Below, one piece after another: positions 45,331 through 55,250 of a stretch of DNA of 64,000 nucleotides (positions within the stretch are counted from its first letter, which is position 1; every line of letters starts with the position of its first letter). The notes under the pieces are model-generated. The model was not told the DNA's origin. It ran no database searches and saw only the letters and a list, made by a program, of their open reading frames with translations. Source of the DNA: Mucilaginibacter frigoritolerans. Lineage in GTDB: Bacteria > Bacteroidota > Bacteroidia > Sphingobacteriales > Sphingobacteriaceae. The translations under genes were made by a program, and so were the position numbers. The stretch is taken from positions 186,001 to 250,000 of the forward strand of contig NZ_VLLI01000005.1 in NCBI RefSeq assembly GCF_007830615.1, in the 5' to 3' direction.

Positions 45331-46173
45331 TTAACCCTGATAAGCCATTGATTTAGATAATTCTTCATTTAATCTGAATGTTTTATCAAGAAATTCCAAC
45401 TTTTGTATTGCGCGGTTATAAGCGTCTTCTCCCAATAATAAATGTGTTGGAGGATTTTCGTCATAGGCAATTTGTATCATTGCTGCAGCGGCTTTCTCTG
45501 GGTCGCCAGCCTGGTTACCATTAAGCTTTTGATAACGTGCATGTGATGCTCTTACGTCCTGATAATCTTCAATTGCATTTTTTGTTAAAAATAGTGAATC
45601 AGCGGTTAAAAAACTTGTACGGAATGCCCCGGGTGCAACAACTGTAACTTTAATACCCAATGCTTTTACATCTTCAGCCAACACCTCTGATAAGCCAACT
45701 ACAGCAAACTTAGTAGCAGCATATAAAGCCCAGCCAATCCCTCCTGTAATACCAGCAATAGACGAAATGTTTATAATATGCCCTGACCGTTGTTTGCGCA
45801 GGTAAGGCATTACATTACGAATTACGTTTAAAGTGCCGAAAATATTTATATCAAAGCAATCCCTTACTTCGCGGTCTGTTAGTTCTTCAATACTGCCGCC
45901 AATACCATAACCGGCATTGTTAATTACTACATCAATTTGCCCGAATACACAATTTGTTTTAAGCAATGCATCAGCCACACTTGCTTCATCTGCTAAATCA
46001 ACCTGAAGTGGAAGGAAATTATCAGATATCTCGTTAACAGCTGTAGTAAGTTCTTCAATATTCCTTGAGGTTGCAGCAACCTTTTGTCCTTTCGCTAATA
46101 ATTGTTTTACCAGGCTTAATCCAAATCCTTTAGAAGCACCTGTTATAAACCATGTTTTATTGTTTTGTATCAT
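45331..46173 (-). CDS. Short-chain dehydrogenase/reductase (classical SDR)
   Basis: A 280-residue oxidoreductase. The cofactor motif is ITGASKGFG near the N-terminus. The NNAG motif lies in VVINNAGYG, the catalytic serine in IINISSIAG, and YAATK gives the catalytic Tyr and Lys. The R in AATSRN just after beta-2 suggests NADP(H) preference. Substrate unknown. An AraC regulator lies 79 bp upstream on the same strand and may control or be cotranscribed with it. Confidence 0.92.
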   Translation of the reverse strand: MIQNNKTWFITGASKGFGLSLVKQLLAKGQKVAATSRNIEELTTAVNEISDNFLPLQVDLADEASVADALLKTNCVFGQIDVVINNAGYGIGGSIEELTDREVRDCFDINIFGTLNVIRNVMPYLRKQRSGHIINISSIAGITGGIGWALYAATKFAVVGLSEVLAEDVKALGIKVTVVAPGAFRTSFLTADSLFLTKNAIEDYQDVRASHARYQKLNGNQAGDPEKAAAAMIQIAYDENPPTHLLLGEDAYNRAIQKLEFLDKTFRLNEELSKSMAYQG

Positions 46174-46252
46174 ACGTTGATTTTTGTTGATTCAAAGATA
46201 TATTGAGGATGAGACAAATGAATTACATCATTCAAACCAATGGTTACAAAAT

Positions 46253-47155
46253 TCAAACAATTCTATAGGCGGAAGGTGTGGTTTGGGTATGCTTTTTGAA
46301 AAAGTTGTTAAAATGCGTGGGTTCTTCAAATCCAAGGCAATAGCTTATTTCAGCAATATTCCAGTTAGTATGTTTGAGCAAAGCTTTAGCTTCACTGGTT
46401 ATGCGCTCAAATATGTGATCAGTAGTTGTTTTGCCCGTAGTATGGCGTATTGCACGGTTTAAATGGTTAACATGCACCGCTAATTGATTGGCAAAATCTT
46501 TAGGCGAACGCATGTCAAATCTCTGGTTAGGTGATTCAATGGGAAATTGCCGTTCAAGTAGCTCTGTAAAAACTGCAGTAATGCGGGAATTGGCGTCCGG
46601 ATGCTTATAAAGTGTTTCTGACGGTTCAATTTTCATTGCGTAATGAATCATTTCCATTACGTAATTGCGCAACAGATCATATTTAAAACGGTAGTCTGAA
46701 TTAATTTCAACTAATGCTTTTTCAAATAAGCTGCTTATATAAGCATCCTGATCAGTGTTAAGTATATAGACAGGTTTGCTGCCTATAGCAAACATTGGAA
46801 GTTCATTTATGTTGCTCCGGAGTGTTTCGGTAAAAAATGGTTCCTTAAAGATGCAAAAGAAGCCAGAAGATTCATCAGATAAATATTCAAAAGTATATGG
46901 TACCTGCGGATTAAAGAAAATAAGCGCTGAACCATCCACTTCAATACTTTTGTCGGCGTAATGATAAATTGTTCTGCCACGAAATAAACTGATTTTATAA
47001 AAATCCCTCCGGCTATACTTTATTGCCTTTGTGGTTATTGCCTTAGTTTTTTCTGTTTTGAATACGTTAAAGTGCCCTGCTTCTTGACCCGTATTTTCAG
47101 GTAAGCAATTAAATTTTTGTTGGTAAAACTCTTGGAGTGTTTCAGTCTCTGCCAT
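46253..47155 (-). CDS. AraC-family transcriptional regulator
   Basis: A 300-residue regulator. The N-terminal half (about 20-170) is a cupin-like ligand domain. The C-terminal AraC HTH pair includes LAVHVNHLNRAIRHTTGKTT and the second motif WNIAEISYCLGFEEPTHFNN, ending FKKHTQTTPSAYR. It is upstream of the SDR gene, the likely target. It could also act on distant AraC-type sites in this window, but nothing ties it to them. Confidence 0.92.
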   Translation of the reverse strand: MAETETLQEFYQQKFNCLPENTGQEAGHFNVFKTEKTKAITTKAIKYSRRDFYKISLFRGRTIYHYADKSIEVDGSALIFFNPQVPYTFEYLSDESSGFFCIFKEPFFTETLRSNINELPMFAIGSKPVYILNTDQDAYISSLFEKALVEINSDYRFKYDLLRNYVMEMIHYAMKIEPSETLYKHPDANSRITAVFTELLERQFPIESPNQRFDMRSPKDFANQLAVHVNHLNRAIRHTTGKTTTDHIFERITSEAKALLKHTNWNIAEISYCLGFEEPTHFNNFFKKHTQTTPSAYRIV

Positions 47156-47191
47156 ATGGCAAAGTTACGTAATTCAAACCAATTACTTTAA

Positions 47192-48307
47192 TTATCCAAG
47201 TGCTGCAGACAAATCTTCAATTAAATCATCAATATGTTCAAGGCCAACAGATACTCGTAATAAATTCAATGGTGTTTTGGTATCCGGCCCTTCCACAGAT
47301 GCACGGTGTTCAATCAGACTCTCTACACCACCTAAACTGGTTGCCTGGGTAAACAATTTAAGGCTATTGATAACGCGTTTTGCTTCCTCTTGTCCATCTT
47401 TAACGCAAAAAGAAAGCATGCCACCAAAGGCGGTCATTTGCTCTTTAGCAATTTCATGCTGCGGATGAGAGGGCAGCCCCGGATACATTACTTTCTCAAC
47501 TTTGGGGTGCCCTTCTAAAAATTCGGCCAGCAATTGTGCATTATGAATATGCCCGCGCATACGATAAGGTAAGGTTTTGATGCTTCGTGCCAGCATATAA
47601 CAATCCATTGGCGATGGTATAGCCCCCCCCATTTCCTGCACCTGGCGTATTTTTAACCATCTTTCATTCTTCTCTCCAGTAATTACTACTCCACCCATCA
47701 AGTCACTATGACCACCAAAGTATTTGGTTGACGAATGCATTACCAGATCAGCGCCTAAAGCAAGTGGCTGCTGGCAAATAGGAGTGGCGAAAGTATTATC
47801 ACAGGCAACCATAATGTGTTTTGCATGTGCTATGGCTATCACTTTCTTAATATCTGTAATTTTGAGTAATGGGTTTGATGGAGTTTCAATCCATATTAAG
47901 CCAGTTTCGGGCCTGATATGGTTTTGCAAAATATGCGGATCATTGATATCAATAAAATCAAATGTTAAAATATCTGAAAACAAGGTTTTAAGCTGATTAC
48001 ATAAACCATGATACATATCATCTGGTGCTATAACATGTGTACCTGCAGGTAACGATTGAAATATAGCCATCCCGGCAGCATTACCTGAGGCAAAAGCAGC
48101 GGCATCAGCACCACCTTCTAATTGTGCCAGTACATTTTCAAGCATTTTACGGTTGGGGTTGCTGGCACGGCTGTAAATATGCCCACCAAGGTAAGTGCCA
48201 TCAGCAGAACGTTCAAACGTAGTAGAAAGTACGATGGGTTGAATAACTGCCTTTGATGAAGCATCAGTGTGATTGGCTGCATGTATAGCTATGGTTTCTA
48301 TCTTCAT
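47192..48307 (-). CDS. Cystathionine gamma-synthase/lyase-type PLP enzyme
   Basis: A 371-residue Cys/Met-metabolism PLP-dependent enzyme. The PLP lysine is in MHSSTKYFGGHSDLMGGVV, with upstream SGNAAGMAIFQSL and YHGLCNQLK. The C-terminal end SLGGVESLIEHRAS is the substrate-specificity part shared by gamma-synthases and gamma-lyases. Sequence alone does not separate MetB-type synthase from lyase. It acts in trans-sulfuration in the cytoplasm. It lies 36 bp downstream of the AraC gene start and shows no operon partner. Confidence 0.87.
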   Translation of the reverse strand: MKIETIAIHAANHTDASSKAVIQPIVLSTTFERSADGTYLGGHIYSRASNPNRKMLENVLAQLEGGADAAAFASGNAAGMAIFQSLPAGTHVIAPDDMYHGLCNQLKTLFSDILTFDFIDINDPHILQNHIRPETGLIWIETPSNPLLKITDIKKVIAIAHAKHIMVACDNTFATPICQQPLALGADLVMHSSTKYFGGHSDLMGGVVITGEKNERWLKIRQVQEMGGAIPSPMDCYMLARSIKTLPYRMRGHIHNAQLLAEFLEGHPKVEKVMYPGLPSHPQHEIAKEQMTAFGGMLSFCVKDGQEEAKRVINSLKLFTQATSLGGVESLIEHRASVEGPDTKTPLNLLRVSVGLEHIDDLIEDLSAALG

Positions 48308-48431
48308 TTAAAAATAATTTGTACAAACTTAATGTTTTGGAGCAAGCACGCTTAAACATTTTAAAAGAAGTAAAATAAAACCAATAAATTAGTACACGGT
48401 AAATATAACCATGTTCACATTTTAAAGTATT

Positions 48432-48875
48432 ATGGATAATATGCAGGATGCAGTCACTAAGCTAAATGATGCTTTAGATTATTTTTTTAAGCAAGATTTA
48501 AAGGCAATTAATTGGGATAATAAACCCGCTGTTGAAAAGTGGTCAAAAAAAGAAATTATCGGGCATTTAATTGATAGTGCGCAGGTAAATCTGCAACGTT
48601 TGGTTCGATGTACTTATGAAGAGAATTTTAAACTGATATATGAACAGGAGCAATGGGTAAAGGCACAGCATTACCAGGATGCTGACATTGATTTTTTATT
48701 GACTTTATGGAAATCTATCAATGTCCAGATCATTAGAGTTATTGAAAATTACCCGGCAGATAGATCTCAAATGCAATGCGATACCGGAAAAAAAGAGAAG
48801 AGTCTGCATACCGTATCATGGCTGGCTCTTGATTATGTAGATCACCTTAAACATCATCTGCAACAAATAGTATAA
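48432..48875 (+). CDS. DinB-family putative metal-dependent protein
   Basis: A 147-residue four-helix-bundle protein of the DinB/YfiT type. The first metal histidine is in SKKEIIGHLIDSAQVN and the C-terminal pair in LDYVDHLKHHLQQIV. Members include thiol transferases (bacillithiol, mycothiol) and many of unknown function. It is followed by a DUF3052 gene 10 bp later, so the two form a unit. Confidence 0.87.
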   Translation: MDNMQDAVTKLNDALDYFFKQDLKAINWDNKPAVEKWSKKEIIGHLIDSAQVNLQRLVRCTYEENFKLIYEQEQWVKAQHYQDADIDFLLTLWKSINVQIIRVIENYPADRSQMQCDTGKKEKSLHTVSWLALDYVDHLKHHLQQIV

Positions 48876-48885
48876 TTTAAAATTG

Positions 48886-49320
48886 ATGGGAACGAATGAC
48901 AAATCAATTGGCCAAACAGCAGGCTATTCGGGTACGCCCTTAGCAAAGAAACTTGGCTTAAAGGCGGGTTTTAATATCAGGTTGATAAATGCGCCCGAAG
49001 GCTATTTTGATCTGTTTACTGATTTACCTATTAATCTTGATTTGAGCGATAACGAATCCGCTAAAAAGGATTTTATTCATTTTTTTGTAATGAATGAGAA
49101 CGAATATATCAGCAAGCTGCCTGTATTGAAAAAACAGATAAAGCCCGATGGTATGATATGGGTTTCATGGCCAAAAAAGGCATCAAAAGTGAATACAGAT
49201 ATTACAGAAAATACGATCAGAAGCTATGCTATACAAATAGGCCTGGTTGATATAAAGGTTTGTGCAGTTAATGAAATATGGTCGGGCCTTAAGTTAGTTA
49301 TACCTGTAAAAGAAAGATGA
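48886..49320 (+). CDS. DUF3052 family protein
   Basis: A 144-residue protein beginning MGTNDKSIGQTAGYSGTPLA. The family's GYSGTPLAKKLG motif and the later KPDGMIWVSWPKKASK block are present. Function is unknown; the family is widespread in Bacteroidota and Actinobacteria. The ATG at 48886 is preferred over an adjoining TTG. It is likely cotranscribed with the DinB-like gene. Confidence 0.85.
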   Translation: MGTNDKSIGQTAGYSGTPLAKKLGLKAGFNIRLINAPEGYFDLFTDLPINLDLSDNESAKKDFIHFFVMNENEYISKLPVLKKQIKPDGMIWVSWPKKASKVNTDITENTIRSYAIQIGLVDIKVCAVNEIWSGLKLVIPVKER

Positions 49321-49391
49321 CTTAATGAACATAATTGTCAACCAAGCTAAATTAAACAAAATGTGTAACTTCGTACTCTTTTAATAAGGAT

Positions 49392-49817
49392 ATGCCTAAA
49401 ATTGAACTTTCCCGCGTTACCGGCGATTATGGCTTTGAAGCCACAGATGAAAACGGACATGTTGTAAAAATGGATAGTAGCCCCGAAAGCGGTGGCCAAA
49501 ACTATGGTGTAAGGCCTATGCAAATGTTATTAATGGGTCTTGCTGGTTGCTCGGCAATTGATGTTATTGCTATTCTTAAAAAACAGCGCCAGGAAGTTAA
49601 AGACTACAAAATGGTTGTAAACGGTGAGCGTGAAGCAGGGAAGGAACCTTCTTTATGGCAAACTGTAAATGTGGAATTCCATTTATATGGAGATATTGAT
49701 GAAGATAAGGCCGCCAAAGCCGTTGAATTATCACTTAATAAATATTGTTCCGTAGCCGCAACTCTTGAAAAGGCCGGCGCAGATATTAAATACAAAGTAT
49801 TTGTCCATTCGGCCTGA
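49392..49817 (+). CDS. OsmC/Ohr-family peroxiredoxin-like protein
   Basis: A 141-residue OsmC-like protein. One active-site cysteine is in LMGLAGCSAIDVIAILKKQR. The second is expected in the C-terminal helix (LSLNKYCSVAATLEKAG). Members reduce organic hydroperoxides in the cytoplasm. The first block, GGQNYGVRPMQMLLMGLAGC, is of the OsmC rather than the Ohr subtype. It is monocistronic, with a hairpin terminator at 49858. Confidence 0.9.
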   Translation: MPKIELSRVTGDYGFEATDENGHVVKMDSSPESGGQNYGVRPMQMLLMGLAGCSAIDVIAILKKQRQEVKDYKMVVNGEREAGKEPSLWQTVNVEFHLYGDIDEDKAAKAVELSLNKYCSVAATLEKAGADIKYKVFVHSA

Positions 49818-49857
49818 TTGGTGCTGAATAACTCAAAACCTTCAGTTATTAATTAAT

Positions 49858-49900
49858 GCAATACTGGTGTAAATCTTGCATCAGTATTGCTTTGTATTTT
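49858..49900 (+). terminator. Terminator after the OsmC gene
   Basis: GCAATACTG (49858-49866) pairs with CAGTATTGC (49882-49890), with a 15-nt loop, followed by TTTGTATTTT. It lies 40 bp after the stop codon. Confidence 0.7.
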
Positions 49901-50383
49901 CAGATCTTCCCAAACATTTGGACATTGATTTCCTATGAGTTTTTTTTGATGAATCTATTTAATAACATTTTTTTAAATATCAATAGTATACATAATAAAT
50001 ATTATTAAACTTTTGAAATTTTTCTAATTCATTCAAAAGAATAGGGCAGTTTATTTAGATGGTGTTAAGAATTCAGACTACTTACGATTTAATAATAATA
50101 TTAATTTAACATACATAACTGTACTCTTTTAAACTCATATTTTTAACACTAAGTGCTTACTGAGCTTCCATTATAATTATGGGTAAACATATAGTGCTAT
50201 TTATTTAATAAGGTGTTTTACTTTCAATTGTTAATCAGTTAGTTATATAATTAATTTAATAATTAATATTTGTGTTTTTATGTGATAGATATTCCATTAT
50301 TCTGAATGTTTTTTTTAGTGGCACTAATGTTGACTTCCTTCATTGTGTGTTATTATAAAAAACACTAACTAATTTTTAACCAT
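49901..50383. other. AT-rich intergenic region upstream of the OmpA gene
   Basis: About 480 bp of very AT-rich DNA with no convincing gene on either strand. It must contain the promoter and leader of the abundant OmpA-like gene, but no single TTG-N19-TAnnTTTG candidate stands out. Nothing else is recognised. Confidence 0.5.
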
Positions 50384-51760
50384 ATGAAAACAAGTTTAAA
50401 AAAGGCCTCTCTGGTGTTGTCCGGAATACTGGTAGGAGGTAAGTTATTAGCCCAAACAGCTGATTCTTCGCACGTAGCAACAGATTATGTAAAACCTTTT
50501 TCAGCCAATACTTTTTACAATACCTGGTCAATTGGTGTTAATGGCGGTGTCCTAACTCCATATACTATTTTTGGATCAAACAGAAATCAGGATTTTACGC
50601 ATCCAAAATCAGAGATTGGTTATGGCGCATTTATTAAAGACCAGATAACATCAGCGGTAGCATTCCGGGTTGATTATCTTGGTGGCAAAGTTGAAGGCAA
50701 CGACAGCCAGGTTGATCAATTAGGTGATAGTTACAGTCATTTTACTACAAAACTCCATTACGGACTAAGCTTAAGCACTGAAATAACAGTTGGTAATATT
50801 AGCTGGCACGATAATAAAAGTGCTATTCAGCCATATTTTACTGCAGGTGGTGGTATAATGAGTTATACACCTGTTATTACTACAGCAGCAGGAGCCACTT
50901 CAAATTTTAAAACTGACGGAAGTGGATCAATTAATGAATTTTATGTACCCGTTGGCGTAGGATTGAAGTTCGATTTGGCGCCGGGAATAAATCTTGATCT
51001 TGGTTATCAGGTCAACTTTGTTTATTCTGATAATTTTGACGGCTACAAATACGGTTTAAATAATGATCGTTTTTCTTATGGCCACATAGGTCTTGAATTT
51101 GCACTGGGGGGACACAAGCCACAGTTGGCTACACATAATCCTGTTTCTTCAATGCGCCAGGAATATTTATGGGAAAACCAGCATACCCGAAAAGAGTTAC
51201 AAATGCAGATTGATGCCGAAAAAGCACAAAATGATCAGTTAAGAAATGATTTAAACACTACTAATGCTAATCTTGCCAAATTTACTACAGATAGTGATGG
51301 CGATGGTGTTCCAGACTTTTACGACAAATGTCCGAATACTCCTCCCGGAACTAAAGTTGATGGTTCAGGCTGTCCGCTTCCAAAAGCTGAAGTAAAAGTT
51401 TACGTAACTGAGCAAGACAGAGAAATTGTTAAAGAAGCGATCAGGAATCTTGAGTTTGATTTTGGAAAATCAACTATTCGTGAGCATTCTTTTCCAAGTT
51501 TGGATAAAGTTGCACAATTACTAATCGACAAAAAGTTCCATTTAAAATTAGCCGGTTATACCGATAATGTAGGTTCAGTTGCTGCCAACTTAAAACTTTC
51601 AAAAGATCGTGCTGAAGCTATCAAAACTTACCTGGTAGGTAAAGGTGCTGATGCATCATTAATAACAGCCGAAGGTTATGGTAAGGCACATCCTATTGCC
51701 ACCAATAAAACTGCTGCTGGTCGTCAAACTAACCGCAGAGTTGAATTCTCTTTGTATTAA
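50384..51760 (+). CDS. OmpA-family outer-membrane protein with TSP3 linker
   Basis: A 458-residue protein: signal peptide (about 1-23), an eight-strand-like N-terminal barrel (about 40-245), and a coiled linker with KELQMQIDAEKAQNDQLRND. A thrombospondin type-3 calcium repeat (DSDGDGVPDFYDKCPNTPPG) follows. The C-terminal OmpA domain has AGYTDNVGSVAANLKLSKDR and the arginine near NRRVEFSLY that binds peptidoglycan. It anchors the outer membrane to the wall. It is monocistronic, with a terminator at 51793. Confidence 0.93.
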   Translation: MKTSLKKASLVLSGILVGGKLLAQTADSSHVATDYVKPFSANTFYNTWSIGVNGGVLTPYTIFGSNRNQDFTHPKSEIGYGAFIKDQITSAVAFRVDYLGGKVEGNDSQVDQLGDSYSHFTTKLHYGLSLSTEITVGNISWHDNKSAIQPYFTAGGGIMSYTPVITTAAGATSNFKTDGSGSINEFYVPVGVGLKFDLAPGINLDLGYQVNFVYSDNFDGYKYGLNNDRFSYGHIGLEFALGGHKPQLATHNPVSSMRQEYLWENQHTRKELQMQIDAEKAQNDQLRNDLNTTNANLAKFTTDSDGDGVPDFYDKCPNTPPGTKVDGSGCPLPKAEVKVYVTEQDREIVKEAIRNLEFDFGKSTIREHSFPSLDKVAQLLIDKKFHLKLAGYTDNVGSVAANLKLSKDRAEAIKTYLVGKGADASLITAEGYGKAHPIATNKTAAGRQTNRRVEFSLY

Positions 51761-51792
51761 GATGTAAATTCTTAAACAGCTATAAAATAACG

Positions 51793-51818
51793 AAGCCGCT
51801 CAATTGAGCGGCTTTGTT
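51793..51818. terminator. Bidirectional terminator between OmpA and SRPBCC genes
   Basis: AAGCCGCTCAA (51793-51803) and TTGAGCGGCTT (51804-51814) form an 11-bp perfect palindrome followed by TGTTTG. It serves the convergent genes on either side. Confidence 0.8.
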
Positions 51819-51835
51819 TGTATAATTTAAATCGG

Positions 51836-52219
51836 TTATTCAGCTTCAAAAAACTCGGTTAAGGCTCCAAAATAGGTACCGTCCCATCCGTCTACAAAAT
51901 CCTTGTATTCGGCATCTGGGATGTTGGTGTGTTTTAGTTCAACAGAAGTGGCCGTTTTATCAGCGTGCAATTTTATAGTTACTATTGATGCTTCAGGTTG
52001 CCCGTCAAAATACCATTGCTGGACGATTTTTTTTCCTTCTTCAAATTCCAGGTTTTTTCCTACAATACTTCCTTCCCACATAGAAAATTCAGAACCTGGC
52101 TCAGTCGACATCTCTGCCGGTTCCCCTGTCCACAATTCTATGGTAATTGGATTAGTTAGTGCTATATAAATTTCTTCTGGCGTAGCGTCAATGCGGTAAT
52201 ATTTTTTGAAATCCTTCAT
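51836..52219 (-). CDS. SRPBCC (AHA1/START-like) domain protein
   Basis: A 127-residue single-domain protein of the START/AHSA1-like group. It begins MKDFKKYYRIDATPEEIYIA, followed by LTNPITIELWTGEPAEM and the ligand-cavity strand KKIVQQWYFDG. It ends WDGTYFGALTEFFEA. The family binds hydrophobic ligands or partners; a specific role is unknown. The acetate-transporter gene lies 38 bp away on the same strand, upstream. Confidence 0.87.
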   Translation of the reverse strand: MKDFKKYYRIDATPEEIYIALTNPITIELWTGEPAEMSTEPGSEFSMWEGSIVGKNLEFEEGKKIVQQWYFDGQPEASIVTIKLHADKTATSVELKHTNIPDAEYKDFVDGWDGTYFGALTEFFEAE

Positions 52220-52257
52220 TTTTATCGGGCTGAATAAACATTCTCAGTGGTTCAAAA

Positions 52258-52836
52258 TTAACCTAAAGGCAGCACAGTTTTACCATAAACTTCATTTAAA
52301 ACATTTGCAATCCCTGCATAAATAGCTGATGCACCACAAAAAATGCCTTCATATCCGGCAAATTTGCCTATAGCGCCGTTACCGGTAGCATGCTCCGCTG
52401 CAAGTAAAAAGAATAGTATAGTTAAGCTTGCAAAAACCACTTGGAGTGCGCGATTCAATTTTAAGGTGCCAAAAAACAAACAAAGTGTAAATATACCCCA
52501 CATAATCAAATAAGCGCACATCGCACTGTCTGAAGCTGCTGGCGCCCATCCCAACTTAGGGATCACTATTAATCCTACCAGCGATAACCAGAAAAATCCA
52601 TAAGAAGTAAAGGCGGTTAATCCGAAGGTATTATTCTTTTTAGATTCAATAATACCGGCAATTACCTGTGCCAGACCACCATAAAAAATGCCCATAGCCA
52701 ATATCATGGAGTTAAGCTCAAAGAAGCCGGCATTATGCAGGTTTAATAAAACAGTGGTCATACCAAAGGCACAAAGACCAAGAGGAGCGGGATTGGCAAT
52801 GCCATCCTTCGCCGGAACGGGAGTAGTTGGAATCAT
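52258..52836 (-). CDS. Acetate/succinate transporter of the GPR1/FUN34/YaaH (SatP) family
   Basis: A 192-residue protein with six TM helices. The family signature [20 protein letters not shown] lies at residues about 15-34. An [12 protein letters not shown] motif follows in TM2, and [19 protein letters not shown] before TM6. The family moves acetate and succinate, often as channel-like hexamers in the inner membrane. It is probably cotranscribed with the SRPBCC gene downstream. Confidence 0.93.
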   Translation of the reverse strand: MIPTTPVPAKDGIANPAPLGLCAFGMTTVLLNLHNAGFFELNSMILAMGIFYGGLAQVIAGIIESKKNNTFGLTAFTSYGFFWLSLVGLIVIPKLGWAPAASDSAMCAYLIMWGIFTLCLFFGTLKLNRALQVVFASLTILFFLLAAEHATGNGAIGKFAGYEGIFCGASAIYAGIANVLNEVYGKTVLPLG

Positions 52837-52946
52837 GATAGTTTAAAAGGTTTTAATTGGTTTATCATGCAATTTAATTTATATAAATGCCTTTAGCAAT
52901 TTTATTTTACAAACCGATCATTAACTTTAGCGTTAACTAATGAGCT

Positions 52947-53636
52947 ATGCAGAAACTAGTTTTATTACGCCACGGCGAGAGTGTTTGGAATAAAGAAAAC
53001 CGCTTTACCGGCTGGACCGATGTAGACCTGTCTGAAGAAGGCGTAAATCAGGCTAAGCATGCCGGTGAGTTACTAAAAAAGCATGGTTATACTTTTGATG
53101 TTGCTTTTACGTCGCTATTAAAACGGTCTATAAAAACGCTTCATTCAGCATTAGAAGAAGTGGATAACTTGTGGATCCCGGTGCAAAAATCATGGCGTTT
53201 AAACGAACGGTTTTATGGTGCCTTGCAGGGACTTAATAAAGCTGAAACAGCAGCCAAATATGGCGAAGAACAGGTTCATAAATGGCGGCGCGATCCGAAT
53301 GAATTACCGCCTGCTATTACAAAAGATGATGACCGATATCCTGGCAAAGATATTCGTTATAAAGAGCTTACAGAACGGGAATTGCCTTTAACCGAAAACC
53401 TGAGCCAAACAATGGCCCGGGTATTACCTTTCTGGAATGAATTTATTGTAAGGGATATAAAGAAGGATAAAAAGGTAATAGTATGTGCACATGGCAATAG
53501 CCTTCGTGCTTTAGTTCAATATATTGATCACCTTACAGATGAAGAGGTAAGTAATCTGGATATTCCTACCGGGACGCCTCTGATTTATGAACTTGATGAA
53601 GGTCTTGAGCGGATAAGGCATTATTATTTGGAGTAG
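52947..53636 (+). CDS. gpmA: 2,3-bisphosphoglycerate-dependent phosphoglycerate mutase
   Basis: A 229-residue glycolytic enzyme. Catalytic histidine is in [38 protein letters not shown] and the second histidine in [17 protein letters not shown] are intact. It interconverts 3- and 2-phosphoglycerate in the cytoplasm. It is monocistronic, with a convergent terminator at 53643. Confidence 0.96.
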   Translation: MQKLVLLRHGESVWNKENRFTGWTDVDLSEEGVNQAKHAGELLKKHGYTFDVAFTSLLKRSIKTLHSALEEVDNLWIPVQKSWRLNERFYGALQGLNKAETAAKYGEEQVHKWRRDPNELPPAITKDDDRYPGKDIRYKELTERELPLTENLSQTMARVLPFWNEFIVRDIKKDKKVIVCAHGNSLRALVQYIDHLTDEEVSNLDIPTGTPLIYELDEGLERIRHYYLE

Positions 53637-53642
53637 CAGCAA

Positions 53643-53676
53643 ATAGCAGAGGCGAAATATATTGCGCCTCTGCTAT
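53643..53676. terminator. Convergent terminator between gpmA and the aspartate kinase gene
   Basis: ATAGCAGAGGCG (53643-53654) pairs perfectly with CGCCTCTGCTAT (53665-53676) over 12 bp, with a 10-nt AT-rich loop. The U-tract is weak on both strands. Confidence 0.7.
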
Positions 53677-53681
53677 AAAAC

Positions 53682-55058
53682 TTATCCCATTGCTTTATTT
53701 AAAGCGATGATCGCTTCGTCAAAATCCTCTCTCGCTATAATAAACTGAATATTTACTTTTCTCAAAGCAAAGCCCGCACTTTTTATGTTGATGCCTTTTT
53801 CGGCTAAAGATGCTGCTGATTTGGCTAATAAACCGGGCTGATCCATGTTTGAACCGATAAGGCAAACCATAGCAACTTTTTCTGTAGTAACTTTTTCAAA
53901 TTTATCTTCGAGTTCGTGTATCAGCTTTTTATTCAGGTCTTTTTCCCAAATAACTATTGAAATACTGTTGGCGCTTGTAGCCTTAAAGCTATAGCTTACG
54001 CCAAACTTATAAAATAACTGCATAATTTCCAGGTCACTACCTGGTGTGCCAACCATCGAAGGGTCGTAAATATCAATGATCAATACCTTTTCGGTGCCGG
54101 TAATTACTTCAACACGTTTGTGCTCGCAAACATACTCACGGGTAATAAGCGTGCCTGGGTGCTCTGGCTCAAAAGTATTTTTTATGCGCAGATTAATGTC
54201 ATTGATTTCCAAAGGTTTTGATGCTTTGGGATGGATGGCTTCCATACCAACATCAGCCAGCTGGTCGGCAACATCATAATTGGTATACCCAACAGGATGA
54301 CAGTTGTCAATGCCTACTAAAACAGGATCAGCAGTACATAAGTGATATTCTTTGTGAATTATAGCTTCATGTGGTTGTACTTCAACCGCTATTTTGCTAA
54401 AGGTAACTTCCGAGTAGCCACGGTCAAACTCGCGCATAATGCCTTCAGTTCCTTTGGCATAACCAGTTGCAATGCAAATGGTGTTTTCAAAGTCGATGTG
54501 TTGCAGGTCCTTTTTAATACGCTGATCAATAGTGTAGGAGTGATGATCATGAAAGCCACTCAAATCAATTAAAGTAGCATTAATGCCCATATTTTGAAGG
54601 ATATTAGTAAAGTTAAAAGCCGAATGACTTTCACCTATCGAAGCCAGAATTTCTCTAGCCGCCTGTAATATACCTTCTTTGCTTACATAACCAGATGCCA
54701 GGATATTGGCAAGGTTTTCCAGGTAGGTTTGTGCATCTCTTATCCGTTTTTCAATAAATAAATTTGCCGTAGTAAGTTCAAGGCCAAGGTGTTCATATGT
54801 TTTGTTAATGGCCTTTAATTTGACGATAAGTTCATTTAAAGGTTTGTGAAAATCCTGGTAGTTAGCCAGTTTATGATAAACACCCGGCTCACCGGTCTTT
54901 TTATTTTCCAGCAGCATATTGGTAACACCAGAGAATGCTGATACTACAAATATGCGGTTATATAACTGTTGTCTTTCGCGTTCAAAAAGTATGATATTTT
55001 TTATTACGTCGCCTAATGCGGTCATAGATGTACCGCCAATTTTTTCTACTGTTAACAT
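53682..55058 (-). CDS. Aspartate kinase (monofunctional)
   Basis: A 458-residue aspartokinase. The N-terminal phosphate-binding region is VEKIGGTSMTALGD. It has FTNILQNMGINATLIDLSGF, the kinase-domain GYAKGTEGIMREFDRGYSEV, and a C-terminal pair of ACT domains (about 315-458) expected to bind an allosteric amino acid. The KIGGTSM form, rather than KFGGTS, matches an aspartokinase subgroup also seen in ectoine clusters. No ectoine genes and no homoserine dehydrogenase domain are here. Monocistronic. Confidence 0.85.
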   Translation of the reverse strand: MLTVEKIGGTSMTALGDVIKNIILFERERQQLYNRIFVVSAFSGVTNMLLENKKTGEPGVYHKLANYQDFHKPLNELIVKLKAINKTYEHLGLELTTANLFIEKRIRDAQTYLENLANILASGYVSKEGILQAAREILASIGESHSAFNFTNILQNMGINATLIDLSGFHDHHSYTIDQRIKKDLQHIDFENTICIATGYAKGTEGIMREFDRGYSEVTFSKIAVEVQPHEAIIHKEYHLCTADPVLVGIDNCHPVGYTNYDVADQLADVGMEAIHPKASKPLEINDINLRIKNTFEPEHPGTLITREYVCEHKRVEVITGTEKVLIIDIYDPSMVGTPGSDLEIMQLFYKFGVSYSFKATSANSISIVIWEKDLNKKLIHELEDKFEKVTTEKVAMVCLIGSNMDQPGLLAKSAASLAEKGINIKSAGFALRKVNIQFIIAREDFDEAIIALNKAMG

Positions 55059-55250
55059 TTTAAAATAACATTTTGCTGCCCTGGCACTAAAACTATACCA
55101 TCAGCAAAATAATGGTTTAATAATTGGAATATTTAAATTATATAATTGATTGTCAATTGTTTTTGTATATGATCCATTCCGTATGAAAAGTATCAATCTG
55201 ATAGCCTTTTATTGAATTGATATGGTCACTAGTGTTTCAACTCGCAATGC

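Noticed and set aside
53682..55058. Aspartate kinase as part of an ectoine cluster
   Set aside because: No ectA, ectB or ectC homologue lies nearby; only the kinase subgroup resembles those clusters.
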